Source: WTGJ01 sp965237765 (GTDB lineage: Bacteria; Chloroflexota; Anaerolineae; Aggregatilineales; Phototrophicaceae). Taken from it: DNA of 64,000 nt. The notes under the pieces were generated by a model. It had not been told where the DNA came from. It ran no database searches and saw only the letters and a program-made list of their open reading frames with translations. Shown here piece by piece: positions 55,649 through 64,000 of this stretch; the first letter of the stretch is position 1; each line of letters opens with the position of its first letter. Both the position numbers and the translations under genes were made by a program. Location of the stretch: assembly GCA_965237765.1 (NCBI GenBank), contig OZ250157.1, positions 1,674,001-1,738,000 of the forward strand. The letters are read 5' to 3'.

Positions 55649-56581
55649 ATGCCCCGCCTACGTATCGCTGTCCTGCTTTGGGTCTATCTCGTGCTCGGCG
55701 TTGGCGCCGGGCCAACTCTGGCCCAGCGCTTGCCCGTAACTGCCACACCGCTCCCTGCTCCCGAGCCGATCGGCCGCGTCGTCATGCCGCCTTTTGCGCT
55801 CGAGCTGTTTTTCGACGATTTGCCGCAGGGTGGCGTGGGCGTCGTGCGCGTCCTCGGCGATGGCGTCCGCGCGCTGACCGTGCGCATCTTCGGTCGGGAA
55901 ATCTCCGGCTTCGTCAGTGGCGACGCTCACTACGCCCTCCTCGCGGTCGGGATGGAGCAGGGCGCAAGCGTCTATACGCTCACGGCAGAAATCGAGGATT
56001 TCCGCGGCCTCACCCACCAGATTCAGGCGCCCTTCCGCGTGACGGTCGGCCATTTCATCGTTAGCGAAGCCACCATGCCGAACGCGCTCGCCGATTTGCT
56101 GGATAAGGATTTGGAGCAGGCAGAGGAGGAATCGCTGCTCGCTTTTATCGCTGAGGAAACGGCGCCGGTATGGGGAACGCTGCAACTACCGACCGCCCGC
56201 ACCCTCGCCTCACCCTATGGCGAATTCCGTAGATTCAACGGCGAATACAACGCGCGCCATACCGGCTGGGATTTCCGCGCGACCCTGGGGACGCCGGTCG
56301 CGGCGATGGGCGCCGGGCGCGTCGCATTCGTCGGCTTGTTGAGTTTACGCGGCAATTATGCGCTCATCGATCATGGCGCGGGGTTATATTCGGGTTACGC
56401 GCACCTCTCGCAGCTGCACGTCGTTCGCGGGCAGGGCGTGAGCGCTGGGCAAATCATCGGCATGAGCGGCAACAGCGGCCGCAGCACATCAGCGCACCTG
56501 CACTGGGATGTCGCCCTCCAGGGCCAATGGGTAGATGGCGTGGCGCTGGTCAGGATGTGGTTGCCTTGGCCGAATGGCTAA
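55649..56581 (+). CDS. M23 family metallopeptidase
   Basis: 310-residue LytM/M23 peptidase, cleaving peptidoglycan cross-links. The signal sequence is LLWVYLVLGVGAGPTLAQ. Zinc ligands lie in NARHTGWDFRA (H and D), with the catalytic HLHWD and YAHLS downstream. A beta-rich N-terminal domain (about 30-140) precedes it. Convergent with rmuC, sharing overlapping stop codons (CTAA). Likely acts in wall remodelling. Confidence 0.9.
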   Translation: MPRLRIAVLLWVYLVLGVGAGPTLAQRLPVTATPLPAPEPIGRVVMPPFALELFFDDLPQGGVGVVRVLGDGVRALTVRIFGREISGFVSGDAHYALLAVGMEQGASVYTLTAEIEDFRGLTHQIQAPFRVTVGHFIVSEATMPNALADLLDKDLEQAEEESLLAFIAEETAPVWGTLQLPTARTLASPYGEFRRFNGEYNARHTGWDFRATLGTPVAAMGAGRVAFVGLLSLRGNYALIDHGAGLYSGYAHLSQLHVVRGQGVSAGQIIGMSGNSGRSTSAHLHWDVALQGQWVDGVALVRMWLPWPNG

Positions 56582-58155
56582 TATGGCGCAGCTTCGTCGA
56601 CCTCTCCTTCATTATTATGGTCCATAGGGGCAATCAAGAGCTTCGCTTGATTCATATCATCGTGTCGTAGCGAGTCGCTGACGGGTTGCAGTTCGGGGAA
56701 TTCTTCGCCTCGAATGGATTCCATTTTCCCGAATTTCTCTGCTTCCGGAATGAACCTGCGTTTGAGTGAACCGACAGCGCTGTTGTAAGAGTTAACGGCG
56801 TTTTGGATGCCCCCACCAATTTTGCTGATGTGCTCCACAAGCGTGCTAGTACGTTTATAGAGCTCTTTCCCTCGGTTCCCGATTTCTGCAGCTTCCGCCG
56901 CTAAGGCATTTTCACGAAAACCCAAATGGATGATACCCATTAAGGCAAAAAGAGTAGTGGGAGACGTGAGAATGACCCGTTTTTGAAAGCCTTCCTGTGC
57001 GAGTTTGGGCAGCTGCTCGAGCGCTGCCTGGTAGAGCGCCTCGCTCGGCAGGAACATGATGACATATTCAGGCGATGCAATTTCACCATAGGTTTCCTGG
57101 ATGAAGGGGAGGTAATCCGTTTTGGCCAATCGGTCCAGGTTTTCGCGAACTTGCTCTGCGTGTTTCATGAGCAGGAGATTGCGTTTGTTCTCGTCCTCCG
57201 CCATGGCCGCTTCTTCGAAAGCCTGAAAAGAAGTTTTCGCATCAATGACCAGTTTGCGACCATTGGGCAATTTGATGATGTAATCGGGGCGTGCTCTTTG
57301 CTTGCCATCCGCAGTCTGCAACGTAACTTGCTTATCATAATGCGTGTTTTCCTGCAATCCGGAGAATTTCAGGATTTGTTCCAGTACATACTCCCCCCAC
57401 TGACCGCGCACTTGCGATTGGCTGAATGCCCTGGAGAGTTTTCGCACTTCTTCTTGAGCCTTCCCTGAAAATTCCAACAGGCTCTTGATTTCTTGCTCGA
57501 GTCTGGATTGATTGTCACGCCGTTCCTTCGCCAGGTTCTCCGTTTGATTCTCCAATTTATGTAAAGTATCTTGCAATGGCTTCACCAAATCCGACACTGC
57601 TTTTTGGCTTTGCTCTGCTTTAGCTTGTGCATTGTCGAGAAATTTTCGGGTGTTGTCATCGAGCGCTTTGGATGCCAGCGCTGCGAAGGTATCACCCAAT
57701 TGGGTTTTAGCCCTATCTAGAAACTTCGCGTTATTTTCGGAATTCTCGAGCTCTGATGTTAAGCGAGTGACATCGTTGTTTGCTTTCTGCAACTGATTGT
57801 TTAACGTCTCTTTTTCTAATTCATGTTTGTTTATTTGTGAATTGCGCTCTTCCACTGCTTCTTTTGCGTTATTCAGATCTGCTTCCAGACTAGATATATC
57901 GCTACGAGAGTTCGAGAGTTGATCTCTTAAACTGACTAACTCTTCAGTGTTAACACGAAGTTGTTCAGTGCGATCATCCAAATTTTGCTTCAACTGATCT
58001 TGTTCAATATTCGTTTTATCGATTTGGCGTTGAAGTTCCGCAGCCTTGCGAGATTCCTGCTTAATCTGAGGTTGCAATCTCAAGAGATAGTAGACAACCC
58101 CCAACGCGATCCCCGCCAACAAACCCAGCACCAATGCCAACCACGGATCATTCAT
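56578..58155 (-). CDS. rmuC: DNA recombination protein RmuC
   Basis: 525 residues. It has one N-terminal helix (WLALVLGLLAGIALGVVYYL), then a long coiled coil to about residue 250 and the RmuC nuclease-fold domain with RGQWGEYVLEQIL, RPDYIIKLPNGRKLVIDAKTS and YVIMFLPSEALY. The family limits inversions and large rearrangements. Length is normal. AT-richer than its flanks but without other signs of transfer. Begins 40 bases from the divergent proline dehydrogenase gene. Confidence 0.93.
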   Translation of the reverse strand: MNDPWLALVLGLLAGIALGVVYYLLRLQPQIKQESRKAAELQRQIDKTNIEQDQLKQNLDDRTEQLRVNTEELVSLRDQLSNSRSDISSLEADLNNAKEAVEERNSQINKHELEKETLNNQLQKANNDVTRLTSELENSENNAKFLDRAKTQLGDTFAALASKALDDNTRKFLDNAQAKAEQSQKAVSDLVKPLQDTLHKLENQTENLAKERRDNQSRLEQEIKSLLEFSGKAQEEVRKLSRAFSQSQVRGQWGEYVLEQILKFSGLQENTHYDKQVTLQTADGKQRARPDYIIKLPNGRKLVIDAKTSFQAFEEAAMAEDENKRNLLLMKHAEQVRENLDRLAKTDYLPFIQETYGEIASPEYVIMFLPSEALYQAALEQLPKLAQEGFQKRVILTSPTTLFALMGIIHLGFRENALAAEAAEIGNRGKELYKRTSTLVEHISKIGGGIQNAVNSYNSAVGSLKRRFIPEAEKFGKMESIRGEEFPELQPVSDSLRHDDMNQAKLLIAPMDHNNEGEVDEAAPY

Positions 58156-58195
58156 CCCTTACCCCTTTCCACGCAAACTTGTTACAATACCGGCG

Positions 58196-59113
58196 ATGTT
58201 ACGGCGTATTCTACTTTACCTTTCGGTGGCCGGTTGGGCGCAGCGCTTCGCCACCCGGAACTGGCTGGCGCGCCGTGTCGCTCGCCGCTTCGTTGCCGGG
58301 GAAACGCTAGAAGAATCCGTCACCGTCGCCAAGGCGCTCAACAAAGAAGGCTTCCACGTCACCTTTACCTACCTCGGCGAGGCCGTCTACCGCGAAGAAG
58401 AGACCCGCGCCGTCGTCGCCGAATACCAGCGCGTGGCCGATGCCATCGCCGACGAAGGCCTACAGGCTGATATCTCCCTCAAAGTGACGCAGCTCGGCCT
58501 CGATGTCGACGAGGAAATTTGCCACAACAACCTGCGTGATATCCTCAGCCATGCCCGCGAGCGCGGCGGCACCCGCATCACCCTGGATATGGAGAGCAGC
58601 GATTATCTCAAAGCGACCCTGCGCCTCTACCGCGGTCTGCGCGAAGAATTTGGCGCCCAAGTCGGTGTCGCCATCCAGGCTTACCTGCACCGCAGCGCGG
58701 AGGATCTAGCGGAACTGGCTTCGTCCGACGTCGTGATCCGCATTGTCAAAGGTGCTTACCTCGAATCCCCAGAAATCGCCTTGACCGATAAAGCGAAAAT
58801 CGACGAAAACTACACGCGTCTGGTGGAACAATTCCTCAGCGATGAAGGCACTTTCCTGAATATCGCCACGCATGACGACAAAATGATCGCCGCCGCCCAA
58901 CAATTCATCGCCGCCAACGAAATCCCGCGCGAACGCTATGAATACCAGATGCTTTACGGCGTCCGCAGTGAGTTGCAGCGCGAGCTGGTGCGCAGCGAAC
59001 CCACTTGCGTGTTGATTTCCTTCGGCGAAGAGTGGTACCCGTATTTCGTGCGGCGCCTGGCGGAACGCCCGGCCAACCTAGTCTTTTTCCTGCGCGGCCT
59101 CTTCGGGCGTTAG
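58196..59113 (+). CDS. Proline dehydrogenase
   Basis: 305-residue FAD-dependent proline dehydrogenase (monofunctional PutA half), oxidising proline to pyrroline-5-carboxylate. The barrel motifs GGTRITLDMESSDY, VAIQAYLHRSAEDL and RIVKGAYLES with conserved substrate-ion-pair segment YEYQMLYGVRSELQREL are seen. No P5C dehydrogenase gene is adjacent. Its 3' end overlaps the convergent mutY gene by 36 bases. Confidence 0.9.
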   Translation: MLRRILLYLSVAGWAQRFATRNWLARRVARRFVAGETLEESVTVAKALNKEGFHVTFTYLGEAVYREEETRAVVAEYQRVADAIADEGLQADISLKVTQLGLDVDEEICHNNLRDILSHARERGGTRITLDMESSDYLKATLRLYRGLREEFGAQVGVAIQAYLHRSAEDLAELASSDVVIRIVKGAYLESPEIALTDKAKIDENYTRLVEQFLSDEGTFLNIATHDDKMIAAAQQFIAANEIPRERYEYQMLYGVRSELQRELVRSEPTCVLISFGEEWYPYFVRRLAERPANLVFFLRGLFGR

Positions 59114-60220
59114 CGGCGCCTCCCAGGCAGCCAGCGTGACCCGCTCAGCACGGCCGAAGCTAGCCTGAGCCCGTTCTTCATCATCCAACCAGCGCAGCCT
59201 CACACCCTCCGGCTGATAACCTGCCGGTAACTTGGCCCGATAGACGCACAACCAGCCGCGTACTCCGCTGATGCGCAAGGGCACCTGAGCGAATAATTCG
59301 CCCACCTTCGCCTCATAACCCAGCTGCTCTCGCAGCAGCCGCGCCAATTCCCGCGCTGCTTGAGCCGGCGGTTCGCTGCCGGGAACGCCGCCGCTCCACG
59401 CAATCTCTCCACCCGGGAAGGCCCAGAGCCGTCCGAGCCGTTCGTTCCGGTCGCGCTGGCGCAACAAGATGCGCCTCCGCTCATCGACGATCAAAGCGCC
59501 GAGCTGCAGCTCATCCTTTACTTTTAAGCGCGCACTACGAAAGGGGCGGAGCGCGACGGTGCCCTGCACAAACGCACAGCAATGGGGACGCAGCGGGCAA
59601 GCTTTGCAAAGCGGCGTGCGCGGCAGGCAGATCCGTTGCCCCAGCTCCATCAACGCTTCGTTATGGTGGCCGGGTGCCTCGCGGTCAAGCCAATCCTGAG
59701 CGACGCGCGCGAGGCGGCGTTGCGTTTCGCCTTTGCGGATATCGCCATCGTGATCGAGCAAGCGCGTGAGGACGCGCCGCACGTTGCCATCGACGGCGGC
59801 GGTCGCTTGTCCGAAGGCGATGCTGGCGATGGCCGCGGCGCTATAGGGGCCGATGCCGGGCAGGGCGAGCAACTGGTCATATTGGCGTGGGATGGCGCCG
59901 CCGTGTTGCCCCTGGATGAGGCGGGCTGACCGCTGGAGGTTGCGCGCGCGCGCGTAATAGCCGAGGCCTTCCCATTGTTTGAGGACGGTATCCAGCGGCG
60001 CGTCGGCGAGGGCGGCGAGCGTCGGGAAGGCGGCGAGGAAGCGCTCGTAATAGCGCAGCACCGTCGCCACGCGCGTCTGCATCAGCATCACTTCCGCGAG
60101 CCAGATGCGATAGGGAGTGCGCTGGCGCCGCCAGGGTAGGTCGGCGGCCTGCTCCGCAAACCAGCCGAGCAGTGCAGCACGAGCCGTTGCACCCAGCGGC
60201 GCCTTCGTCAGCGCATCCAT
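59078..60220 (-). CDS. mutY: A/G-specific adenine glycosylase MutY
   Basis: 380 residues; removes adenine opposite 8-oxoguanine. The HhH core LLALPGIGPYSAAAIAS with catalytic Asp in AAVDGNVRRVL, catalytic Glu in WLAEVMLMQT, the 4Fe-4S ligands in CLPRTPLCKACPLRPHC, and a C-terminal NUDIX-type recognition domain (about 235-370). MutY-like DNA repair complements the HhH glycosylase at 35745. It overlaps the convergent proline dehydrogenase by 36 bases. Confidence 0.95.
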   Translation of the reverse strand: MDALTKAPLGATARAALLGWFAEQAADLPWRRQRTPYRIWLAEVMLMQTRVATVLRYYERFLAAFPTLAALADAPLDTVLKQWEGLGYYARARNLQRSARLIQGQHGGAIPRQYDQLLALPGIGPYSAAAIASIAFGQATAAVDGNVRRVLTRLLDHDGDIRKGETQRRLARVAQDWLDREAPGHHNEALMELGQRICLPRTPLCKACPLRPHCCAFVQGTVALRPFRSARLKVKDELQLGALIVDERRRILLRQRDRNERLGRLWAFPGGEIAWSGGVPGSEPPAQAARELARLLREQLGYEAKVGELFAQVPLRISGVRGWLCVYRAKLPAGYQPEGVRLRWLDDEERAQASFGRAERVTLAAWEAPLTPEEAAQEKD

Positions 60221-60311
60221 TTGAGCAGTATAACGCGCGCGCTATTATGAGAAGCGTCCACCGTTCGTTGCTAGCGACGCAGATTTAACGCCGCGCGTTA
60301 CACTGGAACGC

Positions 60312-61046
60312 ATGGAAAGTGATTCGCTGCCACCGGAATTCGCACACGTTCCTTTCGTCCTCTCTAAGCCACAGGATGATCCACAGATGATTCTGCGGCG
60401 CCTGGGTTTTGCCCACCCACGCCCGGCCCTTTTCGTCAGCGGTGGCGCGCGCCAGTTAGCCGCCGAGCACGAGGAACTGGCAGCGGAACTGCTGCGCGGC
60501 GTGGCCCGAGCGGCGGCTGCCCTCGGCCTGGCGCTCGTCACGGGTGGCACGAACAGCGGCGTGATGGCCCTACTAGGGGCGGCCTGCGCGGCATTGCCCC
60601 AGCCACCTTCATTGATCGGCGTGCTCCCGAGCGGCATGCTGGCCCAGCGTGGCGCGGCGATCCTGGAGCAGAACCACACCCATTTCTTGCTCGTCGAAGG
60701 AGAGCAGTGGGGCGCGGAATCCGGCTGGTTAGCGCGCCTGGCCTTGGTGCTGACCGGCGGACAGCACCCCTGTCTCGGTTTGTTGATCAACGGCGGACGG
60801 GTCGCGCGGCGCGATATCACAGTGGCGCTGGGGCAGGGCATACCGCTCTGGGCGCTGAAAGGCAGCGGGCGGCTGGCGGATGAGTTGGCCCGTGCGCGCC
60901 AGGATGACACGCACGAAGATGCACAACTTCTTGACCTGACACGTTCGCCGTCTATGGAAATCATCCCGGCTTCGATCGGCGCTGCCGCTTTAGTGCAACA
61001 CATCCGATCTTATTTTATAGGTCAGGAATGCAGTCAAGGTGGCTGA
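60312..61046 (+). CDS. SLOG/LSDAT-like nucleotide-binding protein
   Basis: 244 residues with a Rossmann-like SLOG core as in the prokaryotic LSDAT/TRPM family: ALFVSGGARQLA, LALVTGGTNSGVMALLGAA, and GVLPSG, HFLLVEG. SLOG proteins bind nucleotide-derived ligands, including ADP-ribose-type signals in some branches, or act as phosphoribohydrolases. Whether it senses ligands from the salvage genes here is only speculation. Stand-alone gene with ATG 60312; no operon partner. Confidence 0.72.
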   Translation: MESDSLPPEFAHVPFVLSKPQDDPQMILRRLGFAHPRPALFVSGGARQLAAEHEELAAELLRGVARAAAALGLALVTGGTNSGVMALLGAACAALPQPPSLIGVLPSGMLAQRGAAILEQNHTHFLLVEGEQWGAESGWLARLALVLTGGQHPCLGLLINGGRVARRDITVALGQGIPLWALKGSGRLADELARARQDDTHEDAQLLDLTRSPSMEIIPASIGAAALVQHIRSYFIGQECSQGG

Positions 61047-61142
61047 ATCACGTTTCGAAATAACCACTGTATCGGTCGCTTTTAGCCTTTCCGACGATGG
61101 CAACTTACAATGAAAGACAAATGTAGATAGGAAGGGGATAAA

Positions 61143-62216
61143 ATGAACAGTCAAACTGCACAATTGAATCAGGCCAACAAGGAAACCGTCTGGGAATATT
61201 GGCATCGGCTGAATTATGCCGGCGTTGAGCAGATGCCAGAGATCTTTCGTGCTGCCGTGCACGATGACGTCAATTGGAACGTCTCGGCTCCGATCGATCA
61301 CATCAGTGGCCTGGAGGCGGTCATCTCTGACTTCTGGCTGCCGCTGGTGCATTCTTTTCCGGACCTCAAACGACAGCCTTATGTCTTCATGGGCGGAATC
61401 GACGAGAATTCCGATTTGTATTCCACCATAGGCGGCGAGGAGTGGGTATCCGGCTGCGGCTATCTGACCGGCACCTTCGCCAACGATTGGTTGGGCATCC
61501 CGGCCACCGGGCGTAAGACCAATATCTGGTTCGGGCTGTTTTATGTCCTGCGCGAAGGCAAGATCACCGAGAGTTACATACAGCTGGATATCCTGGCGGT
61601 GATGCGACAGGCGGGCTATCAGGTTCTGCCACCGGCACCTGGCGCGGAAGGCGGCAAGGTTCCCGCTCCACTTGCCAAAGACGGCATACTCTTGACCGAA
61701 TACGATCCTCTCGAATCGCGAAAGTCAGTGCAATTGGTGCAGGCGATGGGTCGGGGCCTGCGGCGCTATGTGCGCAGCCGCGATGGTGGCGATATGCGCT
61801 CAATGGAACAATACAAATACTGGCATCGAGATATGAAATGGTACGGGCCGAGCGGCATTGGCGCTTGCTTCAGTCTCGAAGAGTTCGAAGACTTCCACCA
61901 GCGACCCTGGTTGCACGGTTTTGGCGACCGCAACCTCAGCCGCGTCGGCAGCGGCCGCCGGATGGGGCGCATCGGCGAGGGTAAATACACGAGCGGCGGC
62001 ATTTGGGATACAGCGTTTTCATATCACCACGGGGAATACGCAGGCATCCCGGCCACCGGCAAGTTGTTGACGCTGCGCGACTTCGATTGGTGGAAGCGCG
62101 AGGGCGATTATCTGATCGAGAACTGGGTTCCGATTGATATGATCGATCTCTGCCGCCAGATCGGTGTCGATTTGATGGCGCGCTTGCGAGAGCAGATCGA
62201 GGCGCGCCGAAGCTAA
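61143..62216 (+). CDS. SnoaL-like (NTF2-fold) protein with two domains
   Basis: 357 residues, two NTF2-like/SnoaL domains in tandem (about 10-155 and 205-345), each with a WxxxD/VxW opening and the GIPATGR/GIPATGK motif typical of SnoaL-like proteins (FANDWLGIPATGRKTNIWF; GEYAGIPATGKLLTLR). Many are isomerases or hydratases of small metabolites; function is not predictable. AGGAAGGGG precedes the ATG at 61143. Confidence 0.8.
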   Translation: MNSQTAQLNQANKETVWEYWHRLNYAGVEQMPEIFRAAVHDDVNWNVSAPIDHISGLEAVISDFWLPLVHSFPDLKRQPYVFMGGIDENSDLYSTIGGEEWVSGCGYLTGTFANDWLGIPATGRKTNIWFGLFYVLREGKITESYIQLDILAVMRQAGYQVLPPAPGAEGGKVPAPLAKDGILLTEYDPLESRKSVQLVQAMGRGLRRYVRSRDGGDMRSMEQYKYWHRDMKWYGPSGIGACFSLEEFEDFHQRPWLHGFGDRNLSRVGSGRRMGRIGEGKYTSGGIWDTAFSYHHGEYAGIPATGKLLTLRDFDWWKREGDYLIENWVPIDMIDLCRQIGVDLMARLREQIEARRS

Positions 62217-62282
62217 GAAGCTGCCAGGTAGCGGCGACAGGCAGAAGAAAGCCGGCTGATTTGCTTTCGTCCGGCGGACAAG

Positions 62283-63473
62283 TTACTCCTCCGCTTCCAC
62301 TTCGGCCCAGATGTCTCGTGCAGCAGCCATCAGCGCATCTCGCTCCTCGGCAGAGAACGCTTTCCCGCGCGTTTCCCCGCGCAGCTCCAGGTAGCGAGTC
62401 AGCAAGTCGGCGGGGCCACCGTCGCTTTCCGTCAGGCGCGCGGCGATGGGGCCGCTCAGTTCGCGCTGGCTGGCGGCCACGTGTTCTGCTCCTGCCACCC
62501 GCAGCAATTGCCGCAGCGCTCGCTCCGGCAAAGCGGCATCCTGCTCCCGTGTGAGGCGCAATTCGGCGCGCACGATAGCGCCGCTCACTTCCTGTTCGGT
62601 GATCGCGTCGCGAAAGGCCGTGAGCGGTTCACTCGCCTCGCGTAAATCGGCAGTGAGGCGCAGGAAGCGGCGCGCCGCCACGGACCAGAAGCGCCAGACT
62701 GCCTGGCCGCGTTGGATTTCCGCGCGGATATATCCCTTTTCTTCCTCGGCCGCGCTGAAATCCAACCGCTCCAGGCTGCCGGGATAGACGATCGGCGCCA
62801 CATTCGCTTCCCCCAATTGCTGATGCCGGTGCACACCCCCCAGCGCCACATAATCCCAGCAAGGCGCGGCAATCTCGGCCAGCGGGAGCGTCGCGTCGTC
62901 CAGACTGTCTTCATCCCCGCCCTGCGCTTCCGCCAGGATGAGGTGCGCGAGCAAGACGCGCGGCGCGTTGCCCTGTTCCGCTTCCCGCGCGAGCGCTTGG
63001 ATGTTCGCCGCGGAATCCGCCCGCCGGAAATCATAAGGAGCGGTCGCCAGTGTCAGCGGGCCGCGCGCGGTGTCGATGTGATGGATGGCGGAATCCGCCG
63101 CGACCAACACGCGCGGCACGGCGAGAGTCGCGAAAATTGCCAGGCTTGAGGCGCGTTCGGCCTGTTGCGGTGCGTCATGCCGCCCGACCAGGAGCACCAG
63201 CGGCGCGATTTTCGCGAGGGCCAACACGCGCTCGGCGAACGCGCGCTGCAGTGTCGGTTCAGGCTGGGGGGATTTGAAGGCGTCGCCGCCGAAGAGGATG
63301 AGATCAGGCGGCTGCGCGCGCGCGTCGGCGATCAGCTCATCGAGCGAGCGGAGCGTATCCTGCGCGCGTGCGGAGAGGCCAGCGGCGCCCATCCGCGCGC
63401 CAAAGCGCTCGAGCCCAAGGTGCAGGTCGGCGAAATGAAGGAGGCGGATCGGCGCTGGCGTGCCCGCGCTCAT
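62283..63473 (-). CDS. sbcD: DNA repair exonuclease SbcD
   Basis: 396-residue metallophosphatase-type exonuclease of the SbcD/Mre11 family. The start at ATG 63473 overlaps the dtd stop (ATGA). Motif I HFADLHLG, motif II LFGGDAF, then LVGRHDAP where the family normally has GNHD, and ALGGVHRHQ in place of GHIH. Loss of the Asn in motif III and of the usual His is odd and could change metal binding. No sbcC gene follows, since the sequence downstream is the SnoaL-like gene. Length and fold otherwise match. Confidence 0.85.
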   Translation of the reverse strand: MSAGTPAPIRLLHFADLHLGLERFGARMGAAGLSARAQDTLRSLDELIADARAQPPDLILFGGDAFKSPQPEPTLQRAFAERVLALAKIAPLVLLVGRHDAPQQAERASSLAIFATLAVPRVLVAADSAIHHIDTARGPLTLATAPYDFRRADSAANIQALAREAEQGNAPRVLLAHLILAEAQGGDEDSLDDATLPLAEIAAPCWDYVALGGVHRHQQLGEANVAPIVYPGSLERLDFSAAEEEKGYIRAEIQRGQAVWRFWSVAARRFLRLTADLREASEPLTAFRDAITEQEVSGAIVRAELRLTREQDAALPERALRQLLRVAGAEHVAASQRELSGPIAARLTESDGGPADLLTRYLELRGETRGKAFSAEERDALMAAARDIWAEVEAEE

Positions 63474-63928
63474 CGGCGGGTGAATTCGGCCGTATCCAGC
63501 CAGAAGGTCGCCGGGCCATCGTTGTGGATTTCGACGCACATCGTCGCGCCGAATTGTCCTTCGGCGACGGGGGCGAGTCCTTCCTGGCGCAAGCGCTCAG
63601 CGAAAGCCCGTACGAGCGGCTCGGCCTGCGGCGGCGCGGCGGCGCGTATGTAGCTCGGGCGGCGGCCCTTGCGCATATCGGCGTATAGCGTGAATTGAGA
63701 TACGACGAGCGCGCCCAGGCCCGCGTCGATCGCCGAAACGTTCATTACGCCCGCTGCGTCGTCGAAAACCCGCAAACCGGCTGCCTTGCGCGCCAACCAG
63801 GCCGCTTCCGCTTCGCCATCTTCATGCTGGACGCCGAGCAGGATCGCCAGTCCCGCTCCAATTTCGCCGATCACCACCTCATCCACCAGCACGCGCGCGC
63901 GGGAGACGCGTTGCAGCAAAGCGCGCAT
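63470..63928 (-). CDS. dtd: D-aminoacyl-tRNA deacylase
   Basis: 152-residue DTD; removes D-amino acids from tRNA. The SQFTLYADMRKGRRPSY motif and the GP pair in HNDGPATFWLDT, which line the chiral active site, are both intact. Start ATG 63928, overlapping the stop of the upstream partial gene (TGATG). Coupled to sbcD. Confidence 0.95.
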   Translation of the reverse strand: MRALLQRVSRARVLVDEVVIGEIGAGLAILLGVQHEDGEAEAAWLARKAAGLRVFDDAAGVMNVSAIDAGLGALVVSQFTLYADMRKGRRPSYIRAAAPPQAEPLVRAFAERLRQEGLAPVAEGQFGATMCVEIHNDGPATFWLDTAEFTRR

Positions 63929-64000
63929 CAAACTTCGCTCTCTGAAGATGTGGGCGGGGCGGGTTGCGGCGCGGCGTCCTGCGCCTCGATCTGCTGCAAG
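63928..64000 (-). CDS. C-terminal end of an upstream gene, partial
   Basis: The last ~23 codons of a minus-strand gene continuing past the window end. The visible tail (IEAQDAAPQPAPP, then SSESEV) is disordered, Ala/Pro-rich and acidic, so the family cannot be identified. Its TGA overlaps the dtd start (TGATG), indicating co-translation. Confidence 0.55.
   Translation of the reverse strand, partial: LQQIEAQDAAPQPAPPTSSESEV

Noticed and set aside
1..64000. CRISPR arrays, integrases, transposases or an intact prophage
   Set aside because: No regularly spaced direct repeats, no Cas proteins, and no integrase, transposase, portal or terminase motifs are found; the tandem repeats at 51-52.7 kb are protein-coding.

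Overview
The window looks like a chromosomal stretch of a GC-rich, free-living heterotrophic bacterium. The gene mix (many ABC importers, TIM-barrel sugar isomerases, ADP-ribosylglycohydrolase-like proteins, a secreted protein with Thr-Pro linkers, tandem paralogues almost everywhere) fits Chloroflexota best. That assignment is inference: there is no rRNA or ribosomal protein here to anchor it. Most genes are GC-rich and Shine-Dalgarno led. Several visibly AT-richer islands (about 2.9-4.8, 17.5-18.8, 36.7-38.4, 40.8-42.5 and 50.3-52.8 kb) carry methylases, toxin-antitoxin-like, HEPN-motif and hypothetical genes and look acquired.

Layout. 1-2.9 kb: 5'-truncated S9 peptidase, threonine dehydratase-like enzyme, tRNA-Lys(CTT). 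2.9-4.8 kb: AT-rich island with a Dam-type methylase and two tiny convergent membrane proteins. 4.8-7 kb: SDR oxidoreductase and glutamine-synthetase-like ligase. 7.2-14.9 kb: two tandem sugar isomerase/epimerase paralogues and a complete Dpp/Opp-type importer. 14.9-17.1 kb: an agmatinase-like ureohydrolase joined in one frame to a PLP aminotransferase. 17.1-18.8 kb: membrane protein. 18.8-33.9 kb: a nucleoside/ribosyl salvage island. Its leftward operon is PfkB kinase, SIS protein, YjbQ, nucleoside phosphorylase, ribokinase. Its rightward arm is two nucleoside hydrolases, a sugar ABC importer and two ADP-ribosylglycohydrolase-like proteins, ending in a dead SpoU methyltransferase. 34-36.7 kb: membrane-anchored molybdopterin oxidoreductase and an HhH DNA glycosylase. 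36.7-38.4 kb: XRE-ImmA/IrrE plus DUF4411 PIN pair. 38.4-40.7 kb: class III aminotransferase and N-carbamoylputrescine-amidase-like nitrilase. 40.8-42.5 kb: EcoRI-type methylase remnant and a HEPN-motif protein. 42.5-44.9 kb: three DinB-like proteins and a GNAT. 45-50.2 kb: polyamine importer potBC-potD-potD-potA. 50.3-53.8 kb: secreted six-repeat cysteine-rich protein and a second D12-class methylase. 53.9-64 kb: C45 acyltransferase/peptidase, lipoprotein, M23 peptidase, RmuC, proline dehydrogenase, MutY, a SLOG-like protein, a SnoaL-like protein, SbcD and D-aminoacyl-tRNA deacylase.

Themes. (1) Catabolism of nitrogenous small molecules: polyamine import, nitrilase, aminotransferases, agmatinase, a glutamine-synthetase-like ligase and proline dehydrogenase. 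(2) Nucleoside or ADP-ribosyl salvage with its own transporter. (3) Repeated tandem duplication: isomerases, nucleoside hydrolases, ADP-ribosylglycohydrolases, potD, DinB. One event is resolvable to a 1.41-kb duplication with a 6-bp microhomology junction that left two gene stubs. (4) A small dispersed double-palindrome element, six copies, three of them lying in genes. (5) Six single-base frameshifts in otherwise well-conserved genes, several at homopolymers. These are most simply residual sequencing errors, and the affected genes are annotated as single loci.
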